From Bacteroidota bacterium (lineage in GTDB: Bacteria > Bacteroidota > JABWAT01), in the NCBI GenBank assembly GCA_013360915.1, contig JABWAT010000013.1:24150-88149 (forward strand): 64,000 nucleotides of DNA, in the 5' to 3' direction. Position numbers and translations under genes: made by a program. This document shows positions 50,385 to 60,079 of this stretch, piece after piece. Position 1 is the stretch's first letter. Each line of letters starts with the position of its first letter. The notes beneath the pieces were generated by a model. That model ran no database searches, had not been told where the DNA came from, and worked only from the letters and a program-made list of their open reading frames with translations.

Positions 50385-52296
50385 TTCCATCCGGGTGACA
50401 GGAGTAACAGTTCGCTGAATTATAAACGTACCCGGAAACTTCTCTGTGATCCTTGTCCATGCTGGTTTTATTATGCTCATGACAATCGGTACAGACAAAC
50501 ACCTTGAAGTTGGTTGATACGGTATGACAGGTAACGCATTTGCTTGACCAGACGGAGGGCTTATGCTTACCGGAATAAATCGGAAACCATCCGTTGTGAT
50601 TATTGTACGATGAAGGAGACCATGAAGCATTGGTATGGCAGGTCTCGCATTTTACCGGATAGCCCTGTGTCTGATGATTGACTGCTTTATTGTAGTCGGG
50701 TGTGTGACAGGATTTGCAGTCGGTTGCAAGTCCGGTGTACTGTCCGTTAATGTGGCAGCTTGCGCAATCTGCAGTCGTGTGGCCGCCGGTCAGCGGAAAG
50801 GCTGTTTTGTTGTGGTCAAAAGTGGCCGGTGTCCAACTGGTTGTCTGATGACAGGTTTCGCAGGTAAACGGGAACGAGGTTGGCGAGTGTTTCGGATTGG
50901 TGGTTCCCTGATAATCGGCCTGGTGGCATGCATAACAGTCTGTGGACGGAATCGTGGTGTAATTCCCCCCGGAGTGGCAGGATTCACAGGTTTGTGAGGT
51001 GTGGGAGCCCGTCAGCGGAAACCGCGTGAGCGAATGATTAAACTGGGCCGGCTCCCATCCGAAAGTGGTGTGGCAGGATGCACAATCCGTTGAAAAGGCT
51101 GCAGATGAATGTCTGGGATTCAGTGCGCTCTGGGAATCTTTCAGATGACACGCTGCACAGTCTTTTGGAGTGCCTGTGTAAACACCTCCGGAATGGCAGC
51201 TCTCACAGGTGGCCGTTGTGTGTCCGCCCGTCAGCGGGAAAGTGGTTTTGTTGTGATCAAATGCTGCCGGTTTCCAGGACACCTCACTGTGACACACCTG
51301 GCAATTAAACGGAAACTCATCCGGCGTGTGTTTCGGATTGAGGGTTGATTGGTAATCGGTCTGATGACAACTGAAGCAATCGGTTGCGATTCCCGAAAAT
51401 TGCCCGTTGACGTGACAACTTTCGCAGGAAGGGAGTACATGGGCGCCGGTTAGAGGAAACCGGGTTGAAGAATGATTAAACGTGGATGGTTCCCAACTGA
51501 TGGTGGTGTGACAGGTCTCGCATAAAGTGGATAGACGTCCGGAAACGTGATTGGGATGTTGGGCCGTTTGATAGACGTCCTTATGACAGGAAAAACAATC
51601 CTTTGGAGTGCCCTTATAAGTCGAATTCTGGTGACATGAATTGCAATCGGTGATGGCATGCGTTCCGGTAAGAGGAAAACTGAAAAGGGAGTGATTAAAA
51701 GATGAAGGAGTCCAGGCAAACGGACTGTGACATTGCTGACAGTCAACGGGAAATCCAAGGGACTGATGATCCGGATTTTTTGCGGTTTTGTAATCGGTAT
51801 GATGACAGGAAAAACAATCGAGAACACTGGAAACTTTAAACATCACACCTTGTGAAGATTTCGGATGGCAACTGGTGCAATTTGCCGTCTGGTGAGCGCC
51901 GGTTAAAGGAAACCGGCTTCGCTGGTGAATGTTCAGCATGTTTCCATGAGAGAGTGGACCCCATACCATGGTTTCATGACATTGTTCACAGCTCTGCCCG
52001 AGGGTGCCACGGTGAATGTCCTCATGACACGATTTACAGTCGGTATTTATCTGACTGAAATTCAGGGAGCGATGGCAGGACAGACAAGCAACCGATTGAT
52101 GAGTTCCGGTCAATGGGTAACGGGTGGATGAGTTATGATCGAAAATCATGGGGTTTTTCAGTACGGTCCAGGAGTCTGCCACATGACAAGCCTGACAGTC
52201 AATCCCGATGTTCCCATGAGGGTTGGTTTGCGGTTGCGAAAAACCCGGTGTAAATCCGGCCAGAAAAAAGAAAATGAGTGAAATCAAAGTGGTCAT
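50377..52296 (-). CDS. 25-haem c-type cytochrome with repeat architecture
   Basis: A 639-residue exported protein with 25 CxxCH motifs. The start at 52296 overlaps the upstream stop (ATGA) and begins the signal peptide MTTLISLIFFFLAGFTPGFS. The body is a repeated unit of about 70 residues: FDHNKTTFPLTGGH, a CESCH, a DCxxCH, then a third CxxCH and W. Many spare His residues (DH, GAH, NPKH) can serve as distal haem ligands. It should be a long haem wire in or beyond the periplasm. No metal-oxide or substrate domain is visible. Confidence 0.9.
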   Translation of the reverse strand: MTTLISLIFFFLAGFTPGFSQPQTNPHGNIGIDCQACHVADSWTVLKNPMIFDHNSSTRYPLTGTHQSVACLSCHRSLNFSQINTDCKSCHEDIHRGTLGQSCEQCHETMVWGPLSHGNMLNIHQRSRFPLTGAHQTANCTSCHPKSSQGVMFKVSSVLDCFSCHHTDYKTAKNPDHQSLGFPVDCQQCHSPFAWTPSSFNHSLFSFPLTGTHAITDCNSCHQNSTYKGTPKDCFSCHKDVYQTAQHPNHVSGRLSTLCETCHTTISWEPSTFNHSSTRFPLTGAHVLPSCESCHVNGQFSGIATDCFSCHQTDYQSTLNPKHTPDEFPFNCQVCHSEVSWKPAAFDHNKTTFPLTGGHTTATCESCHSGGVYTGTPKDCAACHLKDSQSALNPRHSSAAFSTDCASCHTTFGWEPAQFNHSLTRFPLTGSHTSQTCESCHSGGNYTTIPSTDCYACHQADYQGTTNPKHSPTSFPFTCETCHQTTSWTPATFDHNKTAFPLTGGHTTADCASCHINGQYTGLATDCKSCHTPDYNKAVNHQTQGYPVKCETCHTNASWSPSSYNNHNGWFPIYSGKHKPSVWSSKCVTCHTVSTNFKVFVCTDCHEHNKTSMDKDHREVSGYVYNSANCYSCHPDGND

Positions 52297-54029
52297 ATCC
52301 GGTGACAGGATTCGCATGTGACCTCCATGGGTTTGAACCGGACCAGTTCCTTTCCGTTTGTCCTTTCGGTCTGGTGGCAACTTTTACAGGGAACCTGTTC
52401 ATGTGCCCCATCAAGCTTGTACCGGCTGTCACGGTTATGTTCAAATCTGGTGGCCAGCCAATCATTTTCGGTGTGGCATTTTTGACATAAAACCTTCCCG
52501 GATTCTGTGAACTGGCCGTTGTGAATGTCTTCATGACAGGAGTTACAGTCACGGGCAGTCGTCTGAAACCGTATGGTACCTGGTTTTTTTCCTTCGCGCT
52601 TGTGGCAACTGATACAGGAAACCGATTGGTGTCTGCCATTAAGTGCAAACTCAGTCACAGAATGGTCAAAGCGGGTTACCTTCCATTCGCTGGTGACATG
52701 GCAGGATTCGCAATCGGGCTTTCCATTTTTTCCAGTGGTCATAAATGGATCGGCTTCGCCCTTGTGGGCATCGTGATGACAACCTTGGCAGGATTTTTCC
52801 AACGATGTGAAAATCCAGTCACCGGTTCCGGAAGGGTGATGGCACTCAATACAGGCCGCAACCTGATGTGCTCCGGTCAGCGGAAATGCCGTCTGCTGGT
52901 GCTGAGCAGTTGAATAGGTGGAAGGTCTGAATCCGGAAGTGGTGTGGCAGTCTTCGCAGGGCTGAAGCTGGCCATTTTTCATCAATTGCTTTTTATGCGC
53001 ATCCTGGTGACAGTCTGTGCAGGATTGATATGCCATCGACTTCTTCTGAAAATTCGGAATCACCAGTTTTTTCAGGTCACTGGTTGCCTTTGAAAGATCG
53101 GTAAAATGGCAGGCTGAGCAGTTGAGTGACCGATGTTCGCCCGTGAGCGGATATCTGGTTGTCCCATGGTCGAATTTGGTCTGGTTGGATGTGTTTTTCC
53201 AGCCAGTGGTATTGTGACAGGATTCGCAGGCAGTGGAAATGCCCGGCGGGTGCGGATTCTGATGACAACTCAGGCACTGGGGAAATTTGAGCCGGTCCAT
53301 CTGCAGGTATTCGCCATCCTTTTGATCCCGCCAGACTTTTTCATCTTTAACCGGCTGATGGCAGGAGGCACATTTTACCGTCTGATGATTGCCGGTTAAT
53401 GGGTATTTGGTTTTGGTATGATCAAACAGGGTGGCCTTTTTCCAGTTCTCCAGATCATGGCAATCTTCACAGGACTCTCCAAGGGTTCCTCTGTGCTCGT
53501 CGAAATGACAGGAAAGGCACTGAGTGGTCAATGCCAGGTACGTGGTGGCAGATTGAATACTCTGGTCTGCCTTGCGTAATTTTTCGGAGTGATTGGCTGG
53601 TTGATGGCACGATTCACAAGTGGCTTTACGGTGTGCGCCAATCAGTTCATAACCGGTTTTGGAATGATTCAGTCTGGTTTTATCCGTCTCGAGCCAACGG
53701 ACCATTTCAAAATTCAATCCGTTGTGATCAGAATGGCATTGAATGCAGGTCTTTTTTTCGTTGATTTTCAGCCAGCCATGATATCCTTGGCCCGATGTCC
53801 AATCTGCCCCGATACTCTGATGGCAATCCATGCATTTTCCCGGGTCGATTTCTTTATCGCCTGAGTGACATTTCCGGCAATTTTCAATTCCTTCAAGATG
53901 CCGGTGTGCCTTACCCAGTGTTCCGGGAGAAAGCAGTTGGGCCGTGACCGGGTGGAAAGGGATCATCAGAAAGAAAATGATGACGGTTCCCCAAACCGGA
54001 AGAATTGAAGATTTCCAGGGTTGGAACAT
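52293..54029 (-). CDS. 20-haem c-type cytochrome
   Basis: A 578-residue exported protein with 20 CxxCH motifs and signal peptide region WGTVIIFFLMIPFHPVTAQ. The N-terminal part has a cytochrome c7/c3-like start (GIENCRKCHSG, then GKCMDCHQS). Later repeats share the FDHxxTxYPLTGxH pattern of the 25-haem protein. Its ATG overlaps the TPR gene stop (TAATG) and its stop overlaps the next cytochrome, so they are co-translated. Role: electron relay in the same chain. Confidence 0.9.
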   Translation of the reverse strand: MFQPWKSSILPVWGTVIIFFLMIPFHPVTAQLLSPGTLGKAHRHLEGIENCRKCHSGDKEIDPGKCMDCHQSIGADWTSGQGYHGWLKINEKKTCIQCHSDHNGLNFEMVRWLETDKTRLNHSKTGYELIGAHRKATCESCHQPANHSEKLRKADQSIQSATTYLALTTQCLSCHFDEHRGTLGESCEDCHDLENWKKATLFDHTKTKYPLTGNHQTVKCASCHQPVKDEKVWRDQKDGEYLQMDRLKFPQCLSCHQNPHPPGISTACESCHNTTGWKNTSNQTKFDHGTTRYPLTGEHRSLNCSACHFTDLSKATSDLKKLVIPNFQKKSMAYQSCTDCHQDAHKKQLMKNGQLQPCEDCHTTSGFRPSTYSTAQHQQTAFPLTGAHQVAACIECHHPSGTGDWIFTSLEKSCQGCHHDAHKGEADPFMTTGKNGKPDCESCHVTSEWKVTRFDHSVTEFALNGRHQSVSCISCHKREGKKPGTIRFQTTARDCNSCHEDIHNGQFTESGKVLCQKCHTENDWLATRFEHNRDSRYKLDGAHEQVPCKSCHQTERTNGKELVRFKPMEVTCESCHRI

Positions 54030-54616
54030 TACTTCCCGTCATCGAGAATTTTGAGACCGTTGGTAACGAGCAGGGTCACTTCCTCATCCGCCTTTTTAAG
54101 ATCGATCCGGTGCCAGTAATCAAGTGCCTTTTTGGTGTCACCTGCATTGGCGGCAATCGCGCCAAGATTGTACAGTGCCTTCGGATTTCCGGAATCGGCC
54201 AGAAGTGCATTCATGTTGCAATTGATAACCGAATCCAGTTCATGTGCAAGGTCAAAGGTTTGTCCGAGGGCCACCCAGTTGTCGGCTACCTGATGTTTCT
54301 GGTTAATCAGTTTTCTGAAAAGGGGCCGGCTGAGGGGATTGTTGTTCCCGGCATACAGATCGGCCAGCATCTGCAGGTGGGTCAGATCCTCCGGATTTGA
54401 ATGAATGAAGGTTTCCAGTCTGGCAATTTCATTCTGTTTCTGAATGTCCACCACAGGCGGATGCTGAAAATCATGGACCTGGGACTTCGCATCCTGACTG
54501 TGATTGTGGGTCACCTGGTCCGTTGAAGGATCATGAATCAGAATGGCAAGAAATAAACTGCCGAAAATCAATGCAATGATGACGAAGGTATATTGTACCA
54601 GTTTCTTGGTGGTCAT
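54029..54616 (-). CDS. Membrane-anchored TPR protein of the cytochrome operon
   Basis: A 195-residue protein with one N-terminal anchor (VQYTFVIIALIFGSLFLAIL) and a periplasmic part of two to three tetratricopeptide-like repeats (ADNWVALGQTFDLAHELDSV, then PKALYNLGAIAANAGDTKKA). In cytochrome c maturation such TPR proteins (CcmI/NrfG-like) help present apocytochrome for haem attachment. A scaffold for the neighbouring multihaem proteins is the likely role. It lies 2 bp after the cytochrome b gene. Confidence 0.75.
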   Translation of the reverse strand: MTTKKLVQYTFVIIALIFGSLFLAILIHDPSTDQVTHNHSQDAKSQVHDFQHPPVVDIQKQNEIARLETFIHSNPEDLTHLQMLADLYAGNNNPLSRPLFRKLINQKHQVADNWVALGQTFDLAHELDSVINCNMNALLADSGNPKALYNLGAIAANAGDTKKALDYWHRIDLKKADEEVTLLVTNGLKILDDGK

Positions 54617-54618
54617 AA

Positions 54619-55476
54619 TTAAAATCCGATCCCGTAACCTGTATAAATTGAAATTCCGATGTGAAGCAGTAAAACAACTCCCATGATGAGGGCAAATGGT
54701 AAATGAAACACATGCCAGAGGTGAAGCCAATGCTGGAAAATGTGCATGCTGGATTTTTTTCTTATCAGGTGTGCCCGGTCAAACAGGATGGTCAGAATGG
54801 CTGTTTGATGGGAAGGAGAAATTTGTCTTGATTGCAGCCTGGTGATACAGGATTTTCTGAACCGGTTCCATTCCAGCCGGTCGTTGATCAGACGAACCGC
54901 CAGCCGCAAAGGTCCGGTGCCGGATGGTGGATCGGGAAAATGAAATTCCTCCACCCATTCGGCCGGTATATCGTACTCGGTAGTTAATCTGGTTTTCAGA
55001 TCCCTCAGTTGCTGATTCACCTCATTCACAGACAATTCCAGTCCGGAAAAAGAGCGGGGAATTTGAGTGTAAAAAAAACGGCCGATAATTCCGGAAACCA
55101 CAACGGCAAGCATGGACCAGAAAGCAATAGAAACCAGGCCTCCGATTTTCATGGCAGTGTGAAAGAAAATCAAGGCAGGACCGGCCACACAGCAGAAAAT
55201 GTGAAAGTTCATCCAATGCCGGATGCTGCCCGCCGTCCAGAGTCGTTTCCATCGTTTCCTGAGACTATAACTGGTGACGCCCACCACCATCAGAATGGTC
55301 CCGGCGATTCCGGCTTTATGTCCGATCTCGCCACCCGGCTTCAGTTGGGCATGGCTGGCGTGAAAAGGTCGTTCATGAAGAGGCAACGAATAGTACGGCC
55401 AGACAAGAACCAGACACCAGAAAAAAATCACCAATCCGGTTACCCAGATCAACAAAGCGGGTCGTTTCATGTTCAT
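54619..55476 (-). CDS. Membrane cytochrome b-like protein
   Basis: A 285-residue integral membrane protein with about five helices. Histidines sit in pairs suited to b haems: GHKAG, HWMNFH, FFHTAMKIGG and HLWHVFH followed by LLLHIG. A cytoplasmic or periplasmic loop with basic and acidic residues separates helices 4 and 5. It probably takes electrons from menaquinol and hands them to the multihaem proteins, or the reverse. First gene of the operon. The start could also be 55470, or a longer form at 55524. Confidence 0.75.
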   Translation of the reverse strand: MNMKRPALLIWVTGLVIFFWCLVLVWPYYSLPLHERPFHASHAQLKPGGEIGHKAGIAGTILMVVGVTSYSLRKRWKRLWTAGSIRHWMNFHIFCCVAGPALIFFHTAMKIGGLVSIAFWSMLAVVVSGIIGRFFYTQIPRSFSGLELSVNEVNQQLRDLKTRLTTEYDIPAEWVEEFHFPDPPSGTGPLRLAVRLINDRLEWNRFRKSCITRLQSRQISPSHQTAILTILFDRAHLIRKKSSMHIFQHWLHLWHVFHLPFALIMGVVLLLHIGISIYTGYGIGF

Positions 55477-55734
55477 AAAAAGTGGCAAAAAATAAAGGAA
55501 AGTAAACATACCACCTTTTGTCACAGTATTGTAAGATGTTTGGTTAGAAAATTATTAAAGATGGGTTTGTGACCATTGCGAGAATACACCCAGCCCAAAA
55601 TGAAAGTTGCCGATAAGGGAATGTGGCGGGGACCCTTCCTTTGATCAGACCGAAGTTTTACCGGGTTGCACGCGTTGAATTCCCAGGGTCTTTCCTCTCG
55701 GGATTGCGGTTTCATTCCGTACCTTTACCGTTCC

Positions 55735-58700
55735 ATGAAAAAAGCACTGATCGGATCGGTTTTTGGAATGGCAGCGATCATTCCCCTTTTGCTGGTTGCG
55801 CAGTCTTCAACCTTGTCTGTTACCCAGCAGCGTGGGTTAAGCAACAACTCGGTAACAGGTCTGCATCAGGACCGGGACGGTTTTTTATGGATTGCTACCC
55901 GTGACGGGCTGAACAAGTTTGATGGGTATCGGGTAACGGTTTTCCGTACCCGTGATCAGTTTGAGGCCGTGGAAGGCGATAACATGTTCGAGGCGCTGAC
56001 CGGCAATGGTGGCGACTCACTGTTTCTGGCAGTGGGAAGGCAGGTGCTGGCCTTTAACCGCCTCAGTCTTCAGTTTTCCGAAGTTCCCGTTTCCATTCCG
56101 GATACCACTGCTCCCCGCACCGATGTACGTACCATTGTGCCCGACGGAAAAAAAGGACTCTGGGTTGGTACGTTCAGTTCCGGACTGCTGTACCACTCCT
56201 TTCAGACCGGAACCACCACTCACTTTTTCGATACCGATGCCTGGAAACAAACCGTCGTTTCCAACAACATCACCGCCATTCTTCCGGCCCCTGACGGAAC
56301 CCTGTGGCTGGGTTCAATCGGCGGGGGATTGCTCCGTTTTTCCCCGGACCGAAAAACAATCACCCCTTTTTCCTGGAAAACGCTCATTCCGGAATTTTCC
56401 TATCATCAGTCCATCCGGTCTCTGGCCTGGAAAAATACCCATACGCTCTATGTCGGAACCTGGGGATATGGTCTGAAAACCTTCGACATCAGGACGGGAC
56501 AATTCAGCGATGTGTGGGAATATCCCAATCCACCCGAACAATTTCCCTTCAATGACATCCGGTTTATCCATGTGGATACTGATGAGTCTGTCTGGTTTGG
56601 TACCAACGGAGGGGGGCTGTTTCACCTCGGTCCGGATGGAAGGGTTCGCGATCAGTTTGCCAAAACTCTCCCGGGTCTGAACAATCTGGCAGATAACGAT
56701 GTCCATGCCATTTTCAAAGAAAGACCCGGTGTCTATTGGGTTGGTACCGACGGAGCCGGTGTTCAGGGGATCAATCTGAATTTCCGGTTGTTCCGACAGG
56801 ATCAGACCTCGCAGGAATCGGCGTTCCGGTTAACCAATCCCGATGTGCACGAGTTATTTCTGGATTCGGAAAACCGGTTATGGGTGGGAACCAACGGCGG
56901 GGGAATTAATGTGTTTTCTGAGGGATCCCGGCAGCCTTTTGTCTTTGAATCATCGAAGGGTGATCAGCGGAAATTACTGGATAACACCGTTTACACCATA
57001 GCAGAAGATGCCTTCGGCCGGTTCTGGATCGGTACCAACAGCGGAGGTGTGCAGATATGGAATCCGGCCACCCGGCAATTCACCAACTTACGCGACCGGT
57101 ATAAACGATCCATTTCGCTGGCCTATACCATTTTTGCCGATTCACGCGGTGATGTCTGGTTCAGTACGTACAGTGGCAATTTCCGTTATAAAAATCCGGG
57201 TCCGGATCTTGATCTGAGCGAACTCGATGGTCAGACGCTGGCAAGCCTGAATCACACTTTCATTCAGGATTTCCACGAAGACAAAGCCGGTTATCTCTGG
57301 ATGGGAACCAATGCGGCAGGTGTCGTCAGGCTGAATTACCTGACGAACCGTCTGGAGCGGCTCGATTCGCTGATCACGTCGGGAACTGCAAGACGCCCAC
57401 AGAACATCACTGGGATGGCCCAGGACCGGTGGGGCCGGTTGTGGATGGCCTGTTCAGGATCAGGGTTGTTTGTCTGGTCTCCGCTGGATGGATCCCTGAA
57501 ACATCTGACCACTGCAGACGGCCTGATTCATGATAATCTGATGGACTGTCTCCTGGATCGGGATGGAAACATCTGGATCAGCACCCCCGTGGGGCTCAGC
57601 CGGATCAGTTTCCCGGTTGGATCATCCGGAAAACCGGGGTCGTTAAGCATCAGAAACTTCGATGCGAATGATGGAATCCGCAATGAAATGTTTAACCGGT
57701 TTGCAGCAGTGGCCGGACCTGATGGACGGTTGTGGTTTGGCGGAACCGACGGAATCACCTCGGTGAATACGAAAGACTTGTCTGATGCCAATCTGGTTCA
57801 GGCTCCCGTTTATCTGACCGGGGTCTCGGTCAATGCGATTCCATACCCCGATTTTTCAGCTGAAACCGGGCAATCCATCAATCATCTGAAGGAACTTCAA
57901 TTCACTGCGGAAGATTTTCTGGTTTCGGTGGAAGTAGCCAGTCTGCAGTTTTCGCGCGCTGGGTCGGTTCATTACAGCTACCAGCTGGAAGGGTTCAAGC
58001 AGGACTGGATTCAGTTGGGAACCCGGCGCCTGATTACCTTTGCCTCGCTTCCTGCCGGATCGTACAGGCTGAACATCCGTACCACCGATGAAGCGGGTCA
58101 CTGGACCCCCACTCAGCTTTCCATTCCGGTGGAAGTTCATCCCCCGGTCTATGCCACCTGGTGGGCCCGTGTTCTTCAGATTTTGCTTCTGGCCGGGTTG
58201 CTTTCCTGGGTGGTGGTTTCGCGGTTATCACGGGTAAAGCGCGAAAAACGACTGCTAGAGCAGGAGGTGACCAACCGGACCCATCAGTTGCAGGAACTCT
58301 CGGTCTCACTCAGGGAATCGAACGAACAACTGGCCCATCAGACCGAAAAACTTCGTCAGCTCGATCAGAAAAAGAGCGATTTTTTCACCAACATTGCCCA
58401 TGAATTCAGAACTCCGCTGACCCTCATTCTGGGGCCGCTGGAAAAACAGGCGCTGAAGAAAAACGACCCCGATACCACCCTGATGATCAGAAATGCACGC
58501 CGGTTGAAACGGTTGATAGACCAGCTACTGGCCATTTCCAAAGCCGATTCCGGAGAGCTGCCATTCAGACCATCCATACAGAATTTCACCGGTATGGTTA
58601 GGGCAATGACATCGGAATTTGCGAATCTGGCTGCCATGAAAAAACGGGAAGTCAGTTACACCGGTCCTGAGGAAGATCTCTGGTTTTCTTTTGATCCGGA

Positions 58701-59928
58701 TCATCTTGAGAAAATGCTGGCAAACCTGCTGTCGAATGCATTGAAATTCACCAGGGAGGGGGATGAAATCCGGGTGGATGTCAAAGCAGAAACAACTCAG
58801 AATCCGCCGGTGATTCATTTGTCGGTGGAAGATTCCGGAATCGGAATTGCGCCGGGGCAGCAGCCCTTTTTGTTTGACCGGTTTTATCAGGTGGAAACCG
58901 GCCTGACGCGATCATTTGAAGGATCCGGTATCGGTTTGGCTTTGGTGAAGGAACTCGTCACTTTGCATGGCGGCACCATTTCCGTTTACAGCTATCCGGG
59001 GGCCGGTTCCCGGTTTACCATTACCCTGCCGGTCAGGGAACAGACAGCGGCCCCGGCTCCATCCGCCGGGACCCCATTCTCTCCCACACCGTTGTCGGTG
59101 GATATTCCCGACCTGATTGACGTGCGTGAGGATTCACCAGAAGCTTCACCAGAAGCCGACCTGCCGAGGAAGGAAACCATTCTGGTGGTGGAAGACAACG
59201 CCGATCTGCAGGTTTACCTGAGTGGCCTGCTTGAAGGATTTGCGTTTAAAACAGCCAATGATGGGGCTGAAGGTCTGCAAATGGCCCTCTCATCGGTTCC
59301 AGACCTGATCATTTCGGATGTCATGATGCCGGTGATGAACGGATACGACCTGCTGAAAGCATTGAAAACAGAACGCGCCACCTCTCACATCCCCGTGATC
59401 ATGCTGACTGCCAAATCGAGTCTGGACAGCAAGCTGATTGGTCTGGAAACCGGTGCCGATGCCTATTTGGGGAAACCATTTCAGGCCGAAGAGTTACTGG
59501 CCATCATCAGAAATCTGTTAAAATCCCGCGATCGCCTGAGGACCTATTACACCTCCCTTTTAGCCGGAATCGGAACCGCAGAGGAAGTGTCTGCCGGACT
59601 GCCGGTTCATGACCAGGACCTACTGGATCGCCTGCTGGCGGTCATTGACGAAGAGATTTCCAATCCGGACTTGTCGGTGGACATGCTGGCGAAAGCTGCC
59701 TTTCTGAGTCAGTCCCAGCTTAACCGGAAGCTGAATGCATTGACAGGAAATCCGGCCAATCACCTGATCAGGACCCGTCGGATGCAAATCGCAAAGGCCC
59801 TGCTGATGGAAGGAAACCGCCGGGTGAATGAAGTGGCCTGGGAGGTGGGGATTCCTAACCTGGCCTATTTCAGCAAATTGTTCCGCGATACACATGGCCA
59901 ATCTCCGTCGGACCTGCTTTCCTCCTGA
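55735..59928 (+). CDS. Hybrid two-component system protein (propeller, HK, REC, AraC)
   Basis: A 1397-residue single-protein signalling system. The ATG at 55735 starts the signal peptide MKKALIGSVFGMAAIIPLLL. Periplasmic reg_prop repeats (about 30-700, for example DRDGFLWIATRDGLNKF) and a Y_Y_Y domain precede one transmembrane helix. The phosphoacceptor is His889 in AHEFRTPL. HATPase motifs (LLSNALKFT, then GSGIGLALVKEL) follow. The receiver domain carries Asp1195 in LIISDVMMP. An AraC HTH occupies about 1290-1397 (VNEVAWEVGIPNLAYFSKLF). Such proteins usually control nearby polysaccharide or surface genes, possibly the T9SS gene at 60080. Confidence 0.95.
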   Translation: MKKALIGSVFGMAAIIPLLLVAQSSTLSVTQQRGLSNNSVTGLHQDRDGFLWIATRDGLNKFDGYRVTVFRTRDQFEAVEGDNMFEALTGNGGDSLFLAVGRQVLAFNRLSLQFSEVPVSIPDTTAPRTDVRTIVPDGKKGLWVGTFSSGLLYHSFQTGTTTHFFDTDAWKQTVVSNNITAILPAPDGTLWLGSIGGGLLRFSPDRKTITPFSWKTLIPEFSYHQSIRSLAWKNTHTLYVGTWGYGLKTFDIRTGQFSDVWEYPNPPEQFPFNDIRFIHVDTDESVWFGTNGGGLFHLGPDGRVRDQFAKTLPGLNNLADNDVHAIFKERPGVYWVGTDGAGVQGINLNFRLFRQDQTSQESAFRLTNPDVHELFLDSENRLWVGTNGGGINVFSEGSRQPFVFESSKGDQRKLLDNTVYTIAEDAFGRFWIGTNSGGVQIWNPATRQFTNLRDRYKRSISLAYTIFADSRGDVWFSTYSGNFRYKNPGPDLDLSELDGQTLASLNHTFIQDFHEDKAGYLWMGTNAAGVVRLNYLTNRLERLDSLITSGTARRPQNITGMAQDRWGRLWMACSGSGLFVWSPLDGSLKHLTTADGLIHDNLMDCLLDRDGNIWISTPVGLSRISFPVGSSGKPGSLSIRNFDANDGIRNEMFNRFAAVAGPDGRLWFGGTDGITSVNTKDLSDANLVQAPVYLTGVSVNAIPYPDFSAETGQSINHLKELQFTAEDFLVSVEVASLQFSRAGSVHYSYQLEGFKQDWIQLGTRRLITFASLPAGSYRLNIRTTDEAGHWTPTQLSIPVEVHPPVYATWWARVLQILLLAGLLSWVVVSRLSRVKREKRLLEQEVTNRTHQLQELSVSLRESNEQLAHQTEKLRQLDQKKSDFFTNIAHEFRTPLTLILGPLEKQALKKNDPDTTLMIRNARRLKRLIDQLLAISKADSGELPFRPSIQNFTGMVRAMTSEFANLAAMKKREVSYTGPEEDLWFSFDPDHLEKMLANLLSNALKFTREGDEIRVDVKAETTQNPPVIHLSVEDSGIGIAPGQQPFLFDRFYQVETGLTRSFEGSGIGLALVKELVTLHGGTISVYSYPGAGSRFTITLPVREQTAAPAPSAGTPFSPTPLSVDIPDLIDVREDSPEASPEADLPRKETILVVEDNADLQVYLSGLLEGFAFKTANDGAEGLQMALSSVPDLIISDVMMPVMNGYDLLKALKTERATSHIPVIMLTAKSSLDSKLIGLETGADAYLGKPFQAEELLAIIRNLLKSRDRLRTYYTSLLAGIGTAEEVSAGLPVHDQDLLDRLLAVIDEEISNPDLSVDMLAKAAFLSQSQLNRKLNALTGNPANHLIRTRRMQIAKALLMEGNRRVNEVAWEVGIPNLAYFSKLFRDTHGQSPSDLLSS

Positions 59929-60079
59929 TTTCCTCTGGAACCGGTTTCCTCGGTTTCATCTTGCATGAATTGTGATAATGCATGCGCAAAAAGTGATAAC
60001 TCCATTAGGCTGATTGGCCGGACTTTTGTATCAGTCGGGGGTGGGTTCCCGGCTGTCACAAAACAATGGAGTGAAAACA

